A stretch of 16,895 nucleotides of DNA from JADDRA01 sp038233555. GTDB lineage: Bacteria; Actinomycetota; Acidimicrobiia; Acidimicrobiales; CADCSY01. Where the stretch lies: NCBI GenBank assembly GCA_038233555.1, contig JBBSLT010000039.1:1-16895 (forward strand), read 5' to 3'. Below the pieces are notes generated by a model. The model was not told the DNA's origin and did not search any database. It saw only the letters and a program-made list of their open reading frames with translations. Positions within the stretch are counted from its first letter, which is position 1. Every line of letters starts with the position of its first letter. Below are positions 1 to 6,814 of the stretch, piece by piece. Position numbers and translations under genes: made by a program.

Positions 1-534
1 CCCCACCGGCTCACTGGTCATTCCGACCTCCTCTCGCACCATAGCGAGGACCGGTTCCATGGCCGCTTCCACCGCGTCGGTGAACCCGAGCCCAAAGGAC
101 TGGTCTGCAGGCTCTACCTCGATGACCACCGTATCCTCGGGGAAGGCCTTCCAGTACCGACAGACCGCCAGGGTGTGGTCGAGGTCGATGGTTCCTCCGG
201 CGGCATCGCCCAGCCGTTCCTGCACCTCTTCATCGGAGGGCGGGGTGAGATCGAGGGGGTACCGGCGAACGGTTCCGGCGACGTCCTCGTGGCGGGGCAT
301 GGCTCCCACCAAGACGACCTTGGCCGGCTGCACCTCCTGAAGAAGATGCAACACCCGGTGGGCTGCATAGGAGAGATCGTCGACCAGCACGTCGTCGGGC
401 CAGTCGAGCGCCTCCATCCGCCGGACGAACTGCGTACCGAAATCAAGATCCCGCATCCAGGGGATGCCGACGCCACCGACAAGGACGCGGACGGCGCCAC
501 GGCGCTCCCCTGATGCGGGATCCTCCGAACTCAC
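1..534 (-). CDS. [NiFe]-hydrogenase maturation protease, HyaD/HupD/HycI family (partial, runs off left edge)
   Basis: This is probably the endopeptidase that trims the C-terminal tail of the large subunit after nickel insertion. The frame is read from a GTG at 534 that overlaps the large-subunit stop (GTGA, 4 bp), so the two are translationally coupled; it stays open for 178 codons to the window edge. The N-terminus has a GGVG turn (residues 20-23) followed by RDLDFG, matching the family's GxGNxxxxDEGxG. The asparagine is replaced, and leucine stands where the first acidic nickel ligand (E16 of HybD) would be, although D29 and D31 flank it. VDDLS (about 51-55) fits the second ligand region, and IEVEPADQSFGLGFTDAV near residue 150 is a typical family C-terminus. 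A purine-rich AGGAGG lies just before an in-frame ATG at 21, which could also be the start of a next gene. The family call is firm; the altered ligand motif is a by-eye alignment. Confidence 0.8.
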   Translation of the reverse strand, partial: MSSEDPASGERRGAVRVLVGGVGIPWMRDLDFGTQFVRRMEALDWPDDVLVDDLSYAAHRVLHLLQEVQPAKVVLVGAMPRHEDVAGTVRRYPLDLTPPSDEEVQERLGDAAGGTIDLDHTLAVCRYWKAFPEDTVVIEVEPADQSFGLGFTDAVEAAMEPVLAMVREEVGMTSEPVG

Positions 535-2411
535 TCCAGCGTGCAGCCGCAGGAGTTGACCTCCCGCACGATGACACCCTTGCCGGTGTCCATGTGGGTG
601 GTGCAGGGCATGCACGGGTCGAAGCTGCGAATGGTGCGAAGGATGTCGATGCCCTTGACCTCGTCGTCGGAGACCGACTCAAGGATCGGGGTGTCGATCA
701 CCGCTTCCTCGTAGGGGCCCATCGTGCCGAACGGATCGCGAGGCGAAGCGTTGAGCGTCGACGGCGTGGTGATCTGGTAGTTGAGGATCTTCCCCTTGTC
801 CATGTGCATGTGGTGAATCAGCCAGCCGCGGCTGGCCTCCCAGAATCCCACCCCCACCCGCTCGTCCTTGGGGACCTTGTACGGGGTGGCGACCTTGGTC
901 TCACCCTGGCGCCAGTACTCGAACGCCTTCAACAGGCAGTTCATGCCGATGGTGGCGTTGAGGGCCATGGCGTAGGCCCGGCCCCGGTTGCGCTCGAAGG
1001 CGTTGAGGGTGCGGGGAATCTTCCAGAAGACCTCGGTCTCGGGCAGGTTGTGGCGGGGGAGCACCATGCGCATCCCGTCACCGGTCGCCTCGAGAAAGGG
1101 GTTCTCCGGCGAGGATGCCGCCATCGCCGTGGTCCAGATGCGACCGTAGGCTCCGGTCTCGATGCTCTTCCGGTCCCAGCGGGGCGCGGTGTCCCAGGTG
1201 TACTTCTCCTTGAAGTTGGTGGCTCCGGGGCGGGGAATGGTCTCCTTGTTCATGGGGTGGTACGGGGAGAGAGGGTTGCCCAGAGAGTCGGTGGCAAAGC
1301 GGGGCGAACCCGACTTGGTCCAGTCGTCGTAGAAGGAGTGGTCGACGAACTCCTCGAAGCCCATGTTGATGTCGGTGAGGTTGGTGGTGACCAGCTTGCC
1401 ATCGATGATCATGCCAGGCTTGGCCCAGCGCCGGTTGCCCCACATGTTGACGTTGGCGTAGGTGGCGTCGTAGGCCTCGGAGTCGTCCCAGGCACCGGTT
1501 TGAGCGATGTTGATGTCGCGGGCCCCAACCTGCTCGTAGGCCGGGTTCGACTGGAGGAAGAAGTCCATCATGTCGTCCCAGATGGCGATCATCATCTTGA
1601 TGTAGTCGAACATCTTGCCGAGCTGGCTGTAGAACTCGTTGAACGACGAGGTGGAGATGGTGGTCGACAGGCCGCCGGGCACGATGGTGGACGGGTGCGG
1701 GAACTTGCCGTACATGAGCCCGCACATGACACGCCCGACTCGGGTGTACTCGATCGCCTCGAGGTAGTGCTTCCCGGTCAGCGGGTTCATGGAGTCCATG
1801 ATGTCCTTGATGGTGCGGTACCCGTGGAGGTCGTATCCGGGAGCCGAGGTCTTCTCGGCCTTGCGCACCAGCTCGGGGTTGGTCACCGACACCAGCGAGG
1901 TGGAGTAGTCGGGACCGCTCAACAGCCCGAGGTGGATGGGGTGGTCGTAGAACATCTCGCCGACCTCACCCAGGTTGCGGCACTCGACCCCGAGCGGCGG
2001 CGGGCAGATGCCGAAGGCCTGCTCGATGGTGAGGGCGGCTACTGAGGCGTGAACCCCGCCGCACACGCCGCAGGCCCGTGACGAGATGTCGATGGCGTCG
2101 CGAGGGTCACGGCCCTGGAGGATGATCTCGTAGCCCCGGAACAACATGGCCCGGGAGTAGGCGTCGACCGCCTTGCGGTTCTCCAGGTCGAGGGTGGTGT
2201 GCACGGCCAGGGCACCGGCCACCCGGGTGACCGGGTCGATGCTCCAGTCACGCAGCTTGGGTGGGGCAGCGAGCTGGGCGCCCGGGCCATCCTGGCGCCG
2301 GACGTATCCCTTGGCCTTGGTGGCGGTGAAGGCGTAAGGGTTTTCAGTGCCCTCACGCAGACTCGCCTTGCCGTTGGCGTCAAACTCGATTGGAAGGTTT
2401 TTGAAACACAT
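531..2411 (-). CDS. hhyL: [NiFe]-hydrogenase large (catalytic) subunit, group 1h-like
   Basis: This is the catalytic subunit of an H2-oxidising [NiFe]-hydrogenase and carries the Ni-Fe(CN)2CO site. It has 626 residues. The L1 motif RACGVC places the first cysteine pair at C114 and C117. The L2 motif DPCMPCTTH near the end supplies C600 and C603, with H606 as the usual cleavage point. A 20-residue tail (607-626) follows that should be removed by the protease encoded next. The long form and the ACGVCGGVHA and DPCMPCTTHMDTG signatures resemble actinobacterial high-affinity (group 1h, HhyL/HofG) enzymes. The ATG at 2411 has a GGGGAG ribosome-binding site about 10 nt upstream, and the gene starts 18 nt after the small-subunit stop. 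The tail is itself cysteine-bearing (SCGC). Exact subgroup (1h versus 1l) needs a tree. Confidence 0.95.
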   Translation of the reverse strand: MCFKNLPIEFDANGKASLREGTENPYAFTATKAKGYVRRQDGPGAQLAAPPKLRDWSIDPVTRVAGALAVHTTLDLENRKAVDAYSRAMLFRGYEIILQGRDPRDAIDISSRACGVCGGVHASVAALTIEQAFGICPPPLGVECRNLGEVGEMFYDHPIHLGLLSGPDYSTSLVSVTNPELVRKAEKTSAPGYDLHGYRTIKDIMDSMNPLTGKHYLEAIEYTRVGRVMCGLMYGKFPHPSTIVPGGLSTTISTSSFNEFYSQLGKMFDYIKMMIAIWDDMMDFFLQSNPAYEQVGARDINIAQTGAWDDSEAYDATYANVNMWGNRRWAKPGMIIDGKLVTTNLTDINMGFEEFVDHSFYDDWTKSGSPRFATDSLGNPLSPYHPMNKETIPRPGATNFKEKYTWDTAPRWDRKSIETGAYGRIWTTAMAASSPENPFLEATGDGMRMVLPRHNLPETEVFWKIPRTLNAFERNRGRAYAMALNATIGMNCLLKAFEYWRQGETKVATPYKVPKDERVGVGFWEASRGWLIHHMHMDKGKILNYQITTPSTLNASPRDPFGTMGPYEEAVIDTPILESVSDDEVKGIDILRTIRSFDPCMPCTTHMDTGKGVIVREVNSCGCTLE

Positions 2412-2429
2412 AGAGATTCGTCTCCCCGG

Positions 2430-3857
2430 CTAGTTGCTGTACGACTTGGCGTGCAGGCGGTCAGAGTGCTGGTACTTCCCGTAGAACTTGTGAAGCTGCT
2501 TCAGCGCACCCTTGGGAGCGGTCTTGGACCGTGCCCATCCGGTCGGTGAGCCTTCGCGGTCCCAGCGGGTGGTCATGTTCTTGTCGACCCGGGTCATGTT
2601 GCGGGTACGGCGGATGAAGCCGCCCGCCACCCGGCTGGTGTTGCTGGAGATGAACGACCCCGGCGAGGTCTGGTAGATGGGAGAGAACTTGTCGGGGAAG
2701 CCCGGCATGGTGCAACCGATACAGATCCCGCCCATCTGCATGCACCCGCCATGACCGTCGACGATGCCCCGTTCGGCGATGTTGCACTGGACCACCGGGC
2801 CCCAACATCCCAGCTCGACCAGGCACTCCTTGTCGCCGTACTCCTCGGCAAAGACGCCCTCTTCGTAGTAGCCGGCCCGGGGACAGTGGCGATGCACCGT
2901 CTCCCCGAACAGCCATGCCGGTCGACCGAGCTCGTCGAACTCGGGTAGCGGGCCCAGGCCGTTGAGGAACAACAGCGTGGCCGAGGCGGCCTCGAGGTAG
3001 TTGTCGCCGATGGGCGAACACCCGGGGATGTTGACCACCGGTACGCCGAAGGAGGAGCGGTAGTCCTTGCCCAGATAGTCCATCATGCCCATGGAGTTGG
3101 TGACGTTGCCCTTGGCGGCAGGGATGCCGCCCCAGGTGGCGCAGGTGCCGATGGCGATGATCGCCGCAGCACCGGGGGCCAAGCGGTCGAGCCACTCGAG
3201 ACTCGAGATCTGGCGGCCCGTCTGGGGGTCGTCCCCCAGGCCCATCCAGTACCCGCCGGTGGCGGCGGCGACCGACTCGTCCATGATCGAGCCCTCCCAC
3301 GTGATGACGTAGGGAGCGTCGAGCTCACCGCGCTCGGCCATGAACAGGTTGTGCACCCACTCGGGGCCGGACTCGGTGGAGACGACGGTGTGCACCAGCT
3401 CGACGCGGGGCAGGCCGGGGATGATGCCGGCCAGCAGGTGCTCCACCCGGGGGTGGGTACCGCCGGTCACGGCCACGGAACAGCCGTCGCACGAGCCGCC
3501 GACCATCCAGATCAGGTAGATCTTCTTGAGGGGGCCGATCTGGAGGACATCGTCAGGCTCTTCGAGCACCCGGCTGCGGATGCCGATGGGAGAGAACGGG
3601 TCGAAGGGGTCGTAGCCGTCGATGAGATCGACGGTGCCCAGCCCGGGGTTGAGTTCGGTCTTCCAGGCTCCCATCTCCGATTCCATGGGCCTGTTGCCCG
3701 CTTGGCGGGCGACGGGACCTGCCCCACTGCGTCCCTCGCTGCTCACGCCCTCGGTGTCGCTGTCTCTTCCCCGAGTACTTTTGAGTCCCGGACCGCTGGT
3801 GTCGGCGGTTGCCCGGAGCGGCTCTCTGCGGGTCCTCTGACCTTTGCCTTGGCTCAC
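2430..3857 (-). CDS. hhyS: [NiFe]-hydrogenase small (Fe-S) subunit, group 1h-like; start uncertain
   Basis: This is the electron-transfer subunit that carries iron-sulfur clusters from the NiFe site. Recognisable segments are VGGSCDGC (C123, C126 in this numbering) for the proximal cluster, GTCATWGG, IPGCSP, HRHC, ELGCWGP and CMQMGGICIGCTMPGFPDKF for the other clusters. The aspartate in SCDGC is notable because an Asp ligand of the proximal cluster has been reported for the Ralstonia actinobacterial-type enzyme; equivalence here is inference. There is no twin-arginine signal and no C-terminal membrane helix, so the mature enzyme is probably cytosolic-facing or peripheral. Start choice: a GTG at 3857 has GGGAGGG at 3866-3872, eight bases upstream, so I use it. 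The first 57 codons, however, are low in coding character and unlike the family. An ATG at 3686 (residue 58, MESEMG) gives a more conventional length of 418 residues but lacks a clear ribosome-binding site. Confidence 0.93.
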   Translation of the reverse strand: MSQGKGQRTRREPLRATADTSGPGLKSTRGRDSDTEGVSSEGRSGAGPVARQAGNRPMESEMGAWKTELNPGLGTVDLIDGYDPFDPFSPIGIRSRVLEEPDDVLQIGPLKKIYLIWMVGGSCDGCSVAVTGGTHPRVEHLLAGIIPGLPRVELVHTVVSTESGPEWVHNLFMAERGELDAPYVITWEGSIMDESVAAATGGYWMGLGDDPQTGRQISSLEWLDRLAPGAAAIIAIGTCATWGGIPAAKGNVTNSMGMMDYLGKDYRSSFGVPVVNIPGCSPIGDNYLEAASATLLFLNGLGPLPEFDELGRPAWLFGETVHRHCPRAGYYEEGVFAEEYGDKECLVELGCWGPVVQCNIAERGIVDGHGGCMQMGGICIGCTMPGFPDKFSPIYQTSPGSFISSNTSRVAGGFIRRTRNMTRVDKNMTTRWDREGSPTGWARSKTAPKGALKQLHKFYGKYQHSDRLHAKSYSN

Positions 3858-3953
3858 TCTATTTACCCTCCCGTAGCTAGCCGAGAGGTTTTGGTCCGCT
3901 TCTCCATTCGAGCCCCCCTGGCTCTGCTGGCGAAGGCGGCCCCTCGGGCCTGG

Positions 3954-3972
3954 TATATGTAGCCTACATCTA
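3954..3972. promoter_or_regulatory. Operator-like palindrome upstream of the hydrogenase genes
   Basis: Two 9-bp arms, TATATGTAG and CTACATCTA, flank a single C. The central 13 bases (3957-3969) are a perfect inverted repeat and only one pair in the outer part mismatches. The size and symmetry suit a dimeric winged-helix or similar repressor. It lies about 97 bases upstream of the GTG start at 3857 and overlaps the best minus-strand -10 candidate, so a bound protein would block transcription. Likely partners are the two small winged-helix regulators encoded at 4187 and 4576. The symmetry is seen directly; the binding protein is inference. Confidence 0.6.
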
Positions 3973-4067
3973 ATCGGGGGTGCCGTCAGGCAAAGTTTTC
4001 TCGGGCTTCACAGCGGCGAACCCGGCGGGATCGTCTGGCGGACGCAGCCGAGGTGTATCCACGGTAC

Positions 4068-4106
4068 CCCGTTCGTCTCATGCTCGTCCCGTTCGTCTCA
4101 TGCTCG
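4068..4106. repeat. Tandem 19-bp direct repeat in the divergent promoter region
   Basis: The unit CCCGTTCGTCTCATGCTCG occurs exactly at 4068-4086 and again at 4088-4106, a period of 20 bases. Twenty bases is close to two helical turns, so both copies would face the same side of the DNA, as activator sites often do. It lies 80 to 120 bases upstream of the ATG at 4187. A simple local duplication without function is the alternative. Confidence 0.7.
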
Positions 4107-4186
4107 GTAAGGCTCAGTTTTATGTGTAGGGCCTCGGCACTGGGTGTAGTCTGCATCCACCGGGACGGCCAACTCAGGAGGCGTCA

Positions 4187-4576
4187 ATGGAAGACCTGCA
4201 CTCCCCCAAATCCGACAGCTTGCGGGCGCTGTACTGGCGTAGCGAGATCCTCCAGGTCATGTTCTGGCTGCGAGGAGAGGGCTTCGGCGACTTGGTGGAC
4301 GCTCCCATGATCGAGCAGTTCCTCGGCGTCGACGCCAACATCGGAGTCACCTACCTCGCCCGACTGGTGGACGAGGGCTACCTGGTTCGCGACGGGGACT
4401 GGTTCGCGCTGTCGGAGCGTGGTCGGGAAGAAGGGGCCATGGAGTTTGCCGCCTCGTTCAGCGACCTGACCCGGCCCACCCACGGGGAATGCAGCGCCGA
4501 TTGCTGGTGCCACAGCTCCGCCGAGGAAGCGTCGACGTGCGCAGCTGAGCGGGCCCTGCACGGGCACGAGGACTGA
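4187..4576 (+). CDS. Small winged-helix regulator with Cys/His-rich C-terminal tail
   Basis: This is a 129-residue, probably DNA-binding protein. Residues 15-85 look like a winged helix: a first helix around YWRSEILQVMFWLRGEG, a recognition-helix region near NIGVTYLARLVDEGYL (51-66), and a wing DGDWFALSERGREEG. The tail carries H99, C102, C106, C108, H109 and C118 in the pattern HxxCxxxCxCH...C, which could bind an Fe-S cluster, zinc or nickel. That would make it a metal- or redox-responsive regulator. ATG at 4187 has a strong AGGAGG five bases upstream (4176-4181). Its stop overlaps the next start (TGATG). As the first gene facing away from the hydrogenase subunits it is the obvious candidate to act on the shared intergenic region. 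I cannot name a family; the fold call is by eye. Confidence 0.75.
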   Translation: MEDLHSPKSDSLRALYWRSEILQVMFWLRGEGFGDLVDAPMIEQFLGVDANIGVTYLARLVDEGYLVRDGDWFALSERGREEGAMEFAASFSDLTRPTHGECSADCWCHSSAEEASTCAAERALHGHED

Positions 4577-4983
4577 TGGCCAGGACAAGCGGGCCCGAGG
4601 CCGAAGGGCTGTCCCGCTCCTACGTGCGGCCGTGCCTGCTGTTGCTGCTGGCCGAGGGTCCGTCTCACGGCTACGAGCTGTTGGAGCAGGTTCGCCGGGC
4701 GGGCGTGCGCAACGCCGACGCTGGCGGCCTCTACCGGTCGCTGCGAGCCATGGAGCAGTCCGGCCTCGTGAGCTCGTGGTGGGAGCCTTCCCAGGCTGGG
4801 CCCGCCCGCCGCAGCTACCTGCTCACCGACGAAGGCCGAGAGGCGCTCGGGGAGTCGCTCGATTCCCTGCGGGATGTCCATCGCCTTCTAGGTGAGGTGC
4901 TCAACCGCTACGACCTGCTCGGCGAGGCCGCTTCGTCCCCCCACGTCGCTGAGCTCTCGGCTCGCTCCGTGGTCATGCGATGA
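4576..4983 (+). CDS. PadR-family transcriptional regulator
   Basis: This 135-residue protein carries the PadR N-terminal winged helix. The signature runs RPCLLLLLAEGPSHGYELL (18-36), then GGLYRSLRAMEQSGLVSSWW (50-69) with the usual YRxLxxME recognition helix, then a wing RSYLLTDEGREAL. A C-terminal helix (about 90-115) should serve dimerisation, as in other short PadR proteins. Its start overlaps the preceding stop by one base and its stop overlaps the next start (ATGA), so all three are one translational unit. PadR proteins usually repress from palindromes of about the kind seen at 3954-3972. It is unusual to have two different small regulators in tandem heading a maturation operon; they could act together or sense separate signals. 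The ligand is unknown. Confidence 0.88.
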   Translation: MARTSGPEAEGLSRSYVRPCLLLLLAEGPSHGYELLEQVRRAGVRNADAGGLYRSLRAMEQSGLVSSWWEPSQAGPARRSYLLTDEGREALGESLDSLRDVHRLLGEVLNRYDLLGEAASSPHVAELSARSVVMR

Positions 4984-5780
4984 GAGTCGCCCTGGCCGGC
5001 AAGGGCGGCGCCGGTAAGACCACGATCAGCGCCACCCTGTGCCGTCTACTGGCTCGTCGGGGCTCACCCGTCGTCGCCATCGACGGTGACAGCAACCCCA
5101 ACCTGGCCCTCGCTCTCGGCATCGACCGGACCATCAGCGCCGAAGCCCCGGCGTTGCCGACGTCGCTGGTGTCGCGTCGCCTGGTGGGCGGGCCTTCGCT
5201 CACCGCTCCCGTCGAAGAGGTGATCGAAGGCCATAGCCTGGCTGGCCCCGACGGCGTGCGCCTGGTCCTCATGGGCGAACCCGGACACTCCTCCGAGGGA
5301 TGCCTGTGCTCGGCCCACGCCACCGTCAGCGCATTGATGGGCGACCTCGGCGAGCGGCCCGAGACCATCACCCTGATCGACATGGAGGCATCCCCCGAGC
5401 ACATGAGCCGGGGAACCACCCGCCACGCCGACCTGCTGCTGCTTGTCACCGAGCCCTACTACCGGTCGCTGGAGGCGGTGCGGCGCATCGCCCGCCTGGC
5501 CGAGGAGCTCCCCATCCCCCGGGTGGCGCTGGTGGCCAACAAGGTGCGCTCCAGCGGCGACGCCAAGGCCGTCATGGAGTTCTGCGAGCGTCACGACATC
5601 GACTTCTGGGGCGAGGTGCCCTGGAGCGAGGAGGTCGTCCATGCCGACCTCGCCGGCGTGCCGCTGCTCGACGCCGTCCCCGACGGCACCGCCGTCGCTG
5701 CCATCTCCCGCCTCGCCGACACCATCGGCGAGGCGGCCACCGCACAGACCGCCGCATCCCATGTGGCGCAAGGAGGCTGA
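4980..5780 (+). CDS. CooC-like deviant Walker A ATPase, probable nickel-insertion factor
   Basis: This 266-residue P-loop ATPase belongs to the MinD/ParA/CooC group. The deviant Walker A motif is KGGAGKTT (8-15), with the signature lysine at the start. A CLC motif at C108-C110 in EPGHSSEGCLCSAHATV matches the CxC of CooC proteins, which bind nickel between subunits and load it into carbon monoxide dehydrogenase. LIDMEAS (about 132-138) fits Walker B/switch II. No carbon monoxide dehydrogenase is present in this window, and no HypB GTPase either, so the context suggests nickel delivery to the hydrogenase large subunit. It overlaps the PadR gene by 4 bp, and an AGGAGG near its own end serves hypC. 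An unrelated target such as a carbon monoxide dehydrogenase elsewhere remains possible. Confidence 0.88.
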   Translation: MRVALAGKGGAGKTTISATLCRLLARRGSPVVAIDGDSNPNLALALGIDRTISAEAPALPTSLVSRRLVGGPSLTAPVEEVIEGHSLAGPDGVRLVLMGEPGHSSEGCLCSAHATVSALMGDLGERPETITLIDMEASPEHMSRGTTRHADLLLLVTEPYYRSLEAVRRIARLAEELPIPRVALVANKVRSSGDAKAVMEFCERHDIDFWGEVPWSEEVVHADLAGVPLLDAVPDGTAVAAISRLADTIGEAATAQTAASHVAQGG

Positions 5781-5786
5781 CCAAAC

Positions 5787-6068
5787 ATGTGTCTCGGAAT
5801 CCCAGGCCAGGTCAAGGAAATCATCGACCTCGAAGCACACCGAGCGGTCGCCGAGGTCGACGGCGTACGGCGCGAGATCAACATCGGCCTCGTCATGGGT
5901 GAAGAGGACGGCGGCATCTCGGTGGGCGAATGGGTCCTCATCCACGTCGGCTTCGCCATGGCCAAGATCGACGAGGACGAGGCAGCCACCACGCTGTCGT
6001 TCATCAAGGAGTTGGGCAGCGTCTACGACGACGAGATCGACGAGTTCTCCCAGAGCACTCCGCTGTGA
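5787..6068 (+). CDS. hypC: Hydrogenase maturation chaperone HypC
   Basis: This 93-residue protein begins MCLGIPGQV, the HypC hallmark: Cys2 becomes the N-terminal residue after methionine removal and holds the Fe(CN)2CO unit together with HypD. The body follows the family (AVAEVDGVRREINIGLV, then VGEWVLIHVGFAMAKIDEDEA), an OB-like barrel ending in a helix. An acidic tail (DDEIDEFSQ) is slightly longer than usual. The ribosome-binding site is AGGAGG inside the end of the CooC-like gene, ten bases upstream. It precedes a second gene that also contains a HypC-like domain, so this operon makes two HypC-type proteins. Confidence 0.96.
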   Translation: MCLGIPGQVKEIIDLEAHRAVAEVDGVRREINIGLVMGEEDGGISVGEWVLIHVGFAMAKIDEDEAATTLSFIKELGSVYDDEIDEFSQSTPL

Positions 6069-6814
6069 CCATGGCCCGCCCCGACCTCGCGCCTACCGTC
6101 GGCGCCGACCTCGGGGCGCCGGCTGATCCTGGATTCTTCGATGATCTTGCCCGAGCCTCACTAGCTCTGGCCCGGCGCTTCGCCGCCGGCGGCACGTTGT
6201 GGTGCGCCTCTCCGGGCTCGGCGTTTCACGCCCACCACGTCGCCGTGGAGTTCGTCCACCCCGTGATCATGGGCAAGCGGGCGCTGCCTGCGGTCGTGGT
6301 GCCCGCCGGTGCCGACTTGGTGGCCACGCTGCGAGCCACCGTGCGCCCCGGTGACATGGTGGTGGCGGTGGCCAGCACCACCGATGGTGAGGTCGCCGAC
6401 GCCATGCGCCGGGGCCCGGCGTGGGGCGTCGAGACGGTGTGGATCGGCTCGGGCGCCCGTCCGGTCGGAGGCGCCGCCGACCACGTGCTGTGGCTTGACG
6501 CCGGCGACTCCCTCGTGGCCTCGGAGCAGTTCGTGCGGGTGTACCACCTGCTGTGGGAGCTGACTCATGTCTGTTTCGAGCACAGCGGGCTGCTCCGCCC
6601 CGACCGCTGCGACGAAGAGGTGTGCATCACCTGCTCCGACGAAGGGCGCATCGCCGAGGTCGTCAGCGTCGACGACACCGGTGAGACGCTGGTGCGCACG
6701 GCCGAGGGCCGGGAGCGCATCGACACCACCCTCATCGACGTCCCTCGCCCCTACGACTTGGTCCTGGTACACGCCGGATCGGCCATCACCTCCCTGGAGG
6801 ACAACCGCCGATGA
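6065..6814 (+). CDS. SIS-domain protein fused to a C-terminal HypC/HupF-like domain
   Basis: This 249-residue protein has two recognisable parts. Residues about 36-175 form a SIS (sugar isomerase) domain resembling GmhA, with AGGTLWCASPGSAFHAHHVAVEF aligning to the GmhA phosphosugar loop; H58 and E62 occupy the positions of GmhA zinc ligands H61 and E65. Residues 186-249 resemble HypC: VCITCSDEGRIAEVV, then ERIDTTLIDV and YDLVLVHAGSAITSLED, matching HypC's MCLGIPGQ, VRREV and DYVLVHVGFAI segments. In place of an N-terminal cysteine it has C187 and C190, plus C182. A GTG at 6065 overlaps the hypC stop (GTGA), with an ATG at 6071 as the alternative. Its stop overlaps the next ATG. Role unknown; a scaffold that brings the cyanide/CO iron donor to a SIS partner is inference. 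Confidence 0.82.
   Translation: MTMARPDLAPTVGADLGAPADPGFFDDLARASLALARRFAAGGTLWCASPGSAFHAHHVAVEFVHPVIMGKRALPAVVVPAGADLVATLRATVRPGDMVVAVASTTDGEVADAMRRGPAWGVETVWIGSGARPVGGAADHVLWLDAGDSLVASEQFVRVYHLLWELTHVCFEHSGLLRPDRCDEEVCITCSDEGRIAEVVSVDDTGETLVRTAEGRERIDTTLIDVPRPYDLVLVHAGSAITSLEDNRR

Larger units (their letters stand above)
3858..4186. promoter_or_regulatory. Divergent intergenic region between hydrogenase structural and maturation operons
   Basis: This 329-base stretch has no convincing gene. It must hold promoters for both directions: leftward for the hydrogenase subunits and rightward for the regulator/maturation operon. It contains a 19-bp palindrome (3954-3972), a 19-bp tandem repeat (4068-4106), and ribosome-binding sites at both ends: GGGAGGG at 3866-3872 on the minus strand and AGGAGG at 4176-4181 on the plus strand. 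Both binding sites are strong for this genome. On the minus strand TTGCCT lies about 15 bases before TAGATG inside the palindrome, a weak -35/-10 candidate. I could not find a convincing plus-strand sigma-70 pair. Local base composition is lower in GC than the flanking genes. Confidence 0.7.

Noticed and set aside
513..2045. A 510-codon open frame on the plus strand opposite the large subunit
   Set aside because: Its composition is antisense shadow (valine/glycine/histidine-rich, no family motifs), while the minus strand encodes an unambiguous hydrogenase large subunit with both CxxC motifs.
3822..3857. Possible Tat signal (TRREP) in the extended small-subunit N-terminus
   Set aside because: There is no hydrophobic h-region or cleavage site after the arginines, and related group 1h small subunits lack Tat signals.
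5064..5945. A 293-codon minus-strand frame across the CooC-like gene and hypC
   Set aside because: It is the antisense shadow of two well-recognised genes and shows no domain or ribosome-binding site.
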